Assembly: GCA_937902945.1 (NCBI GenBank)
Contig: CALEMD010000179.1
Span: 1-7,493, forward strand
Direction of reading: 5' to 3'
Source of the DNA: an uncultured Erysipelotrichaceae bacterium
Lineage (GTDB): Bacteria; Bacillota_I; Bacilli_A; Erysipelotrichales; Erysipelotrichaceae
Length of the DNA stretch: 7,493 nt
Under the pieces are notes generated by a model. That model did not search any database and was not told the DNA's origin. It saw only the letters and a program-made list of their open reading frames with translations. Both the position numbers and the translations under genes were made by a program. This document shows positions 5,907 through 7,493 of this stretch, one piece after another; the first letter of the stretch is position 1; every line of letters starts with the position of its first letter.

Positions 5907-7187
5907 ATGACACATCAAGATGCAGAAAGATGCCTGCTGTGCAGAAATGCACGCTGTCAGACTGCCTGTCCAATTCACACACCGATACCGCAGATCATAG
6001 ATCTGTATCGCAGCGGAAACAGAATGGAAGAGGCAGGAAAACTGCTTTTTGACAATAATCCGCTTTCAGCAGTGACTTCACAGGTCTGCAATTGGCAGAA
6101 CGCCTGCTTTGGCCACTGTATACTCAATGCGAAGAAACAGCCGATTCACTTTTATGAAATTGAGCAGGAGATTTCCTGCAGCTATCTGCAGTCAGCCACA
6201 CCGGAAAGAGAGCCGGATAATGGAATCGGCATAGCTGTGATCGGCGGCGGTTCTGCCGGCATAACAGCCGCAATACTGCTTGCAGAAAAAGGATACAGAG
6301 TATCACTCTATGAGAAGCAGAAACAGCTAGGCGGTGTGCTGCGCTATGGCATACCGGAGTTCCGTCTGGATAAGAAGTATATAGACCGTTATGAAAGCAT
6401 CCTGCTCGATATGCAGGTGAATATTCATACCAATGCAGTATGCGGCAAAGACTATACACCGAAGTCTCTTCTTGCTGATGGAAACAAAGCAGTATTCATT
6501 GCATTGGGTGCAGAAACACCTTCTGCGCTGCGTATTCCTGGAGAAGACAGGCCATCCGTTATCTATGCCATTGATTATCTTAAGAAGCCGAATGCATATT
6601 CTCTTGGCAGAAAAGTCATTGTCATAGGCGGCGGCAATGTAGCAATGGATGCCTGCCGCACTGCAGCTAGAAATGGCGCTGACACATGGGTATACTATCG
6701 CAAGACATTTGAAAATATGCCGGCTAACGGGAATGAAGTAGAAGAAGCAAAAGCGGATGGCGTACAGTTTGCTGTATTTGAAGCTCCAGTTGAAGTTAAG
6801 GAGCATTCTGTTATCTTCAGAAAATGTGAGAATATAACTGATGAAAATGGAAAGCTTAAGACAAGAATTATTCCAGAAACAGATCATGAGGTGGAATGTG
6901 ATACACTGATTGTTGCAGTCAGTGAAAGAACAGACAGAGATCTATTGGCTTCACTGGATCTGAAACTGAATGAATGGGGATGCATTGATACGGATACAGA
7001 TGGCAGAACATCAATGGAAGGTGTATATGCATCTGGAGATTCGGTATATGGACCATCCACTGTTATTCAAGCAGCTGCCGGTGCAAAGAAAGCCTCTGAG
7101 GCAATTGATGCTTACTGCAGCATAGAAAGAAAAGGAAATAACGAATGGACGAATTGCAGAAAGCAAGAAAAGAAATTGACCAGGTAG
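5907..7187 (+). CDS. NAD(P)-dependent FAD oxidoreductase, GltD/PreT-like, with Fe-S N-terminal domain
   Basis: 426-residue flavoprotein of the family that includes glutamate synthase small subunit (GltD) and dihydropyrimidine dehydrogenase N-terminal half (PreT). It would take electrons from NAD(P)H through FAD to two 4Fe-4S clusters and a partner enzyme. The cysteine domain comes first: C9, C12, C17, C21 and C61, C67, C71. The FAD loop VIGGGSAG is at 111-118, LGGVLRYGIPEFRL at 141-154, the NAD(P) loop VIGGGNVAMDA at 239-249, YYRKTFENMPA at 263-273, and the closing FAD block GVYASGDSVYGPSTVIQAAAG at 372-392. Spacing of the cysteines equals that known for mammalian DPD. GGAGGTG is 4 bases before the ATG. 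The catalytic partner (GltB-, PreA- or old-yellow-enzyme-like) is not in the window. The last 20 or so residues (from SIERKG) lie beyond the family core and arise where the gene overlaps chorismate mutase. Calling it GltD itself is not justified. Confidence 0.88.
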   Translation: MTHQDAERCLLCRNARCQTACPIHTPIPQIIDLYRSGNRMEEAGKLLFDNNPLSAVTSQVCNWQNACFGHCILNAKKQPIHFYEIEQEISCSYLQSATPEREPDNGIGIAVIGGGSAGITAAILLAEKGYRVSLYEKQKQLGGVLRYGIPEFRLDKKYIDRYESILLDMQVNIHTNAVCGKDYTPKSLLADGNKAVFIALGAETPSALRIPGEDRPSVIYAIDYLKKPNAYSLGRKVIVIGGGNVAMDACRTAARNGADTWVYYRKTFENMPANGNEVEEAKADGVQFAVFEAPVEVKEHSVIFRKCENITDENGKLKTRIIPETDHEVECDTLIVAVSERTDRDLLASLDLKLNEWGCIDTDTDGRTSMEGVYASGDSVYGPSTVIQAAAGAKKASEAIDAYCSIERKGNNEWTNCRKQEKKLTR

Positions 7188-7420
7188 ATAAGCAGATGAC
7201 AGATCTGTTTATAAAGAGATTTGAAGCAGTGAAGAAGGTGCTGGAATACAAACTTGACAACCATCTGCCAATCAAGGATGAAGGCAGAGAAGCAGAGATC
7301 ATGGCCCGCAATCTGGCAAGAATCAGTGATGAAGATCTGCAGCCATACTTTCAGGATTATTTTGCATATCTGATGGATGTATCGAAAAGGTATCAGAAGG
7401 ACCTATTGAATTCAAAGTAG
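7145..7420 (+). CDS. aroQ: Chorismate mutase, AroQ type (class II)
   Basis: 91-residue all-alpha chorismate mutase, converting chorismate to prephenate for phenylalanine and tyrosine synthesis; the family works as an intertwined dimer. The full E. coli-type active site can be mapped: Arg8, Arg25, Lys36, Asp45, Arg48 and Glu49 correspond to Arg11, Arg28, Lys39, Asp48, Arg51 and Glu52 with a constant offset of 3, and Ser80/Gln84 in SKRYQ match Ser84/Gln88. The length is that of a free-standing mutase, not a fusion to prephenate dehydratase or dehydrogenase. The ATG lies 43 bases inside the flavoprotein gene in another frame, with AAGGA at 7132-7136 placed 8 bases before it, so translation is probably coupled. 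No other aromatic amino acid gene is visible before the window ends. Confidence 0.9.
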   Translation: MDELQKARKEIDQVDKQMTDLFIKRFEAVKKVLEYKLDNHLPIKDEGREAEIMARNLARISDEDLQPYFQDYFAYLMDVSKRYQKDLLNSK

Positions 7421-7493
7421 AATTTAACTATCAGGAATTCAAGTAGTTTTGTGAAAAAGTCTGAAAATAGAAACATTTGAATTCAAGTTCTTT
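7406..7493 (+). repeat. Three short GAATTCAA(A)GT repeats at and after the chorismate mutase end
   Basis: TTGAATTCAAAGTAG (7406-7420, ending in the stop codon), GAATTCAAGTAGTTTT (7435-7450) and TTGAATTCAAGTTCTTT (7477-7493) share the core GAATTCAA(A)GT. The first and third contain the self-complementary TTGAATTCAA. The second and third could also pair with each other. The 73 bases after the stop hold no gene and no clear GC-rich terminator; the window ends in the third copy. Confidence 0.45.

Noticed and set aside
6327..6887. 186-codon open frame on the - strand
   Set aside because: It is antisense to the flavoprotein core, rich in Cys, Ile, Phe and Tyr as shadow frames often are, with no motif and no ribosome site noticed.
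7421..7493. Intrinsic terminator after chorismate mutase
   Set aside because: No GC-rich stem with a following U-run; the only pairing is the AT-rich GAATTC palindromes.

Overview
The window looks like chromosomal DNA of a low-to-moderate GC Gram-positive bacterium (Bacillota). The genes are tightly packed, joined by ATGA stop/start overlaps, and preceded by purine-rich GGAG-type ribosome binding sites. The gene set (glucose-type PTS domain, MupG/DUF871, DUF3284, Cof-type HAD, ATP-grasp with esterase) fits a host-associated fermentative firmicute. Erysipelotrichia is my best guess, from overall impression only.

Left block, + strand, 2-3627: five co-directional genes read as one operon that starts before the window. 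The order is the C-terminal end of a PTS EIIA(Glc) domain, a MupG-type 6-phospho-N-acetylmuramidase (DUF871), a tandem GNAT acetyltransferase, a DUF3284 protein and a Cof-type HAD phosphatase. The PTS and MupG pair suggests uptake and phosphorylation of MurNAc-GlcNAc (cell-wall turnover sugar) followed by cytoplasmic cleavage. The last three genes are plausible accessory steps with unknown substrates. The operon ends in a 45-nt perfect palindrome that begins at the last base of the HAD stop codon.

Middle block, - strand, 5802 down to 3676: an ATP-grasp carboxylate-amine ligase and a GCSMG-type esterase overlap by ATGA. A tRNA-Leu(UAG) gene with encoded CCA follows 46 nt later, then a clean intrinsic terminator. 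The tRNA has its own TATAAT box, so it may be transcribed alone as well as by read-through. This block is convergent with the left operon.

Right block, + strand, 5907-7420: a GltD/PreT-like NAD(P)-dependent flavoprotein with two predicted N-terminal Fe-S clusters, and an AroQ-type chorismate mutase whose start lies 43 bases inside the flavoprotein gene. They diverge from the ATP-grasp gene across a 104-bp intergenic region with a promoter-like box on each strand. The last 73 bases hold no gene but contain repeated GAATTCAAGT motifs.

I see no insertion sequence, phage gene, CRISPR array or clear riboswitch. The least-explained systems are the ATP-grasp/esterase pair and the flavoprotein/chorismate mutase pair.
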